From: Vespula vulgaris | Lineage: Eukaryota; Arthropoda; Insecta; Hymenoptera; Vespidae | Reading direction: 5' to 3' | NCBI RefSeq assembly: GCF_905475345.1 | Contig: NC_066591.1 | Location: 2,526,501-2,590,500, forward strand | DNA: 64,000 nt | In this document: piece after piece, positions 62,301 through 64,000 of the stretch | How the letters are laid out: each line of letters starts with the position of its first letter | Position numbering within the stretch: position 1 is the stretch's first letter | The notes under the pieces: generated by a model | Database searches by the model: none | Told to the model about the DNA's origin: nothing | The model's input: only the letters and a program-made list of their open reading frames with translations | Translations under genes and position numbers: made by a program

Positions 62301-63079
62301 AGGAAAGAGACAGAGACGCCCTTTTTGCCCTTTCTTCTTGACTTCCTTCGGATCAGAGGACAAAGAGAGGGAACTCTGATTACCACCTTGAAAGTTGCAC
62401 GAATTGTCGAGTCTTCTTATCTTCTCCGTTTCTCTCTTTATCTCTCATTCCACCTCATCCTTTCTCTTTTCCTCTTACTCATCCCTCGATCTTCTTCCTC
62501 CTACCATCGCTGCCGTTATGATGAACGGTGTCGTTTCTAAGGGAGAGGAATTTATTTCGAGATACGACGGAATCCTGGGGGAATCTATTAGCGTTCCACG
62601 AATGGACGCGGGCTTTATTTACTTTTGCGATAACGTCAAATTATACCGTCGAAAAGGTGCTGAACGTTCGATGACACAACTAACGGTGAACGGAGACGAA
62701 AAAGATTTATCGTGTCGGACAAAAAGTATATATGTTTGAAGAAATGTCATAAGAAAAAAAAAAAAAAAAACAAAAAAAGACACACTTTTGCGATTTAGTT
62801 CATTATCTCTATGAAATTAAAAAAGAAAAGAAAAGAATATAGACGTAGCAAAGCTTTGCTTGTAGGACTTAACGAGGATCTCGCTGATAATGGATTAAAA
62901 AAGTCGTTGAAAAACATCATAGAAATTATCGATAATTTTTTAACGAAGAGGCTACGAATCTGTAACAGCAAGCGATCGAAGCCAACCAAAAGCAAAATGA
63001 TCTTAGCCGATCGTTCGGTAACGGGATGCGAAGTTGAACCGATTAAAGAGTGCTGCGTAACGAGTGTTTCGTCCGATCG

Positions 63080-63310
63080 TCGGCGTAATTAATGGCGGCG
63101 ACCGCGGTCGGGACAGCCCGCGCCATGTAATAATCGGTAATTACTCACGGTAATTAAATAATGCGTTTATCGCGGTACGATCGACCGGTTGGGTGGCCCG
63201 AATCGCGGCACACTCTCTTCTGCCTGGTGCATCGAGAACTGGCCATATCTTCTGGGCGACACGTTCCGGAGAGCGAGACGATAAATTACTTCGAGTTTAC
63301 TCCCGCCTCG
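63080..63310. promoter_or_regulatory. TAAT-core cluster next to a CpG palindrome
   Basis: The segment holds TAATTAA (about 63086), the perfect 12-bp palindrome CGACCGCGGTCG (63099-63110), TAATAAT, and two CGGTAATTA words 13 bases apart (63135 and 63148), followed by TAAATAATG and a CpG-rich stretch. Clustered TAATTA is typical of homeodomain-bound elements. Function is inferred from motif density only. Confidence 0.4.
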
Positions 63311-63319
63311 AAGTGTACC

Positions 63320-64000
63320 AAGCGAGTTGATCTACATACATATGTAGGTAGATACCTACCCATATGTATATGTATATGTATATATACTTACGTTCGAACG
63401 TCTACGTAATGAAAATCAACAAGGAACTTGTGGTGGTGATATTTCTTTCATCTTCTTTTTTTCTTACTGTTTTATTTTTCATTTTCTTATTTTTTTATTG
63501 GAACACGAAAGCATTCCTTGTTTTAATTATAATCAAATTAAATTTAATTTGATATAATAACATGAAATATTTCGCTTGGAAAGTTTGTTGAAATTACTCT
63601 TAAATATAATCGACTTACAATTAGCGTCGACATAAGTATTTTTCGTTTAACGGTTGGACATAATGTTCGAGGATAGCATGTCGGTATTCGCTTCTGTCAT
63701 ATGAAACAAAGCGTTACACGAATGAAGTAAAGAAAAGGAAGAGAAAGAAGAGAGCTCATTCGTTGGTACAACTGGCGGTACAATAAGGTAGACTCCGTTT
63801 GACCGCAGAAGAGAGAGAGAAAAAGAGAGGGAAGAAGGAAGAGAGAAAGAGAGAGAAAGAAGGTTATGCGGTCACACGGGGGTCTTGGTGAGATTAATGT
63901 GTCGCCTCCTATCACCGATGATTGACAGTACTGTGACCACGACAAAGCGCCGACGCGTAACTTCCCTTTTCTTTTCTTTCCCGCTTCACGTTTGTTTCGT
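63320..64000. other. Intron end of window, nothing coding seen
   Basis: A+T-rich sequence with TATG/TAGG repeats (63335-63385), T-rich runs, and an AG-rich stretch (63808-63860). The minus-strand frame across the latter is low-complexity. Confidence 0.55.

Larger units (their letters stand above)
53943..64000 (+). other. Partial intron downstream of exon B (at least 10 kb)
   Basis: This starts with a strong GTGAGT donor and has no recognisable acceptor-exon pair before the window ends. I looked for an exon opening in phase 1 and continuing a HALDKL-type basonuclin sequence and saw none. It holds GA/CT and TA microsatellites, a GAA block, an 18-bp-arm hairpin and several CpG-richer islands. 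Confidence 0.6.

Overview
The window is nuclear DNA from an animal, most likely an insect. The mix of A+T-rich sequence, plentiful CpG words (tcga, acg, cgt) and very dense GA/CT, TA and GAA microsatellites resembles a hymenopteran genome (bee, wasp or ant). That placement is inference; the species cannot be named. There are no bacterial-type genes. Almost every open frame is low-complexity, and the longest are read-throughs of microsatellites.

I can support one protein-coding gene, on the + strand, as two internal exons. Exon A (388-576) encodes a Ser/Asn-rich, probably disordered segment. Exon B (53840-53942) encodes the conserved N-terminal Cys/His motif of basonuclin (BNC1/BNC2-type zinc-finger proteins, related through their paired C2H2 fingers to Drosophila disco/disco-r). 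Both splice junctions are canonical. The reading phase matches across the pair: exon A ends in phase 0 and exon B starts in phase 0. If they are adjacent in the transcript, the intron between them (577-53839) is about 53.3 kb. The start codon, the rest of the N-terminal domain and the C2H2 fingers lie outside the window. Exon B ends on the first base of a codon, and no continuation exon was recognised before 64000.

The rest is intron: the end of an upstream intron (1-387), the giant intron, and at least 10 kb of the following intron (53943-64000). It alternates between A+T-rich, microsatellite-laden stretches and short GC/CpG-richer islands. Examples lie near 6.4-6.7, 20.4-20.8, 24.2, 25.1-25.4, 30.5, 36.0, 36.6-37.3, 40.2, 42.2-42.5, 43.1, 49.5-49.7, 51.7-52.1, 53.3, 58.1-58.4, 59.7, 60.2-60.4 and 63.0-63.3 kb. 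Such islands in an oversized intron of a developmental transcription-factor gene are natural enhancer candidates.

The best non-coding finds are: a complete 338-bp non-autonomous hAT transposon with 13-bp inverted ends and a perfect 8-bp target duplication (35507-35860); an inverted tetranucleotide-repeat pair with 26-bp perfect arms (13379-13474); an 18-bp-arm hairpin (57488-57541); a cUUCGg-type hairpin (22032-22053); a palindrome-rich CpG island (60187-60412); four GCGGCCGC sites in otherwise A+T-rich DNA; and a homeodomain-type TAAT cluster beside a CpG palindrome (63084-63164). I found no convincing novel protein system.
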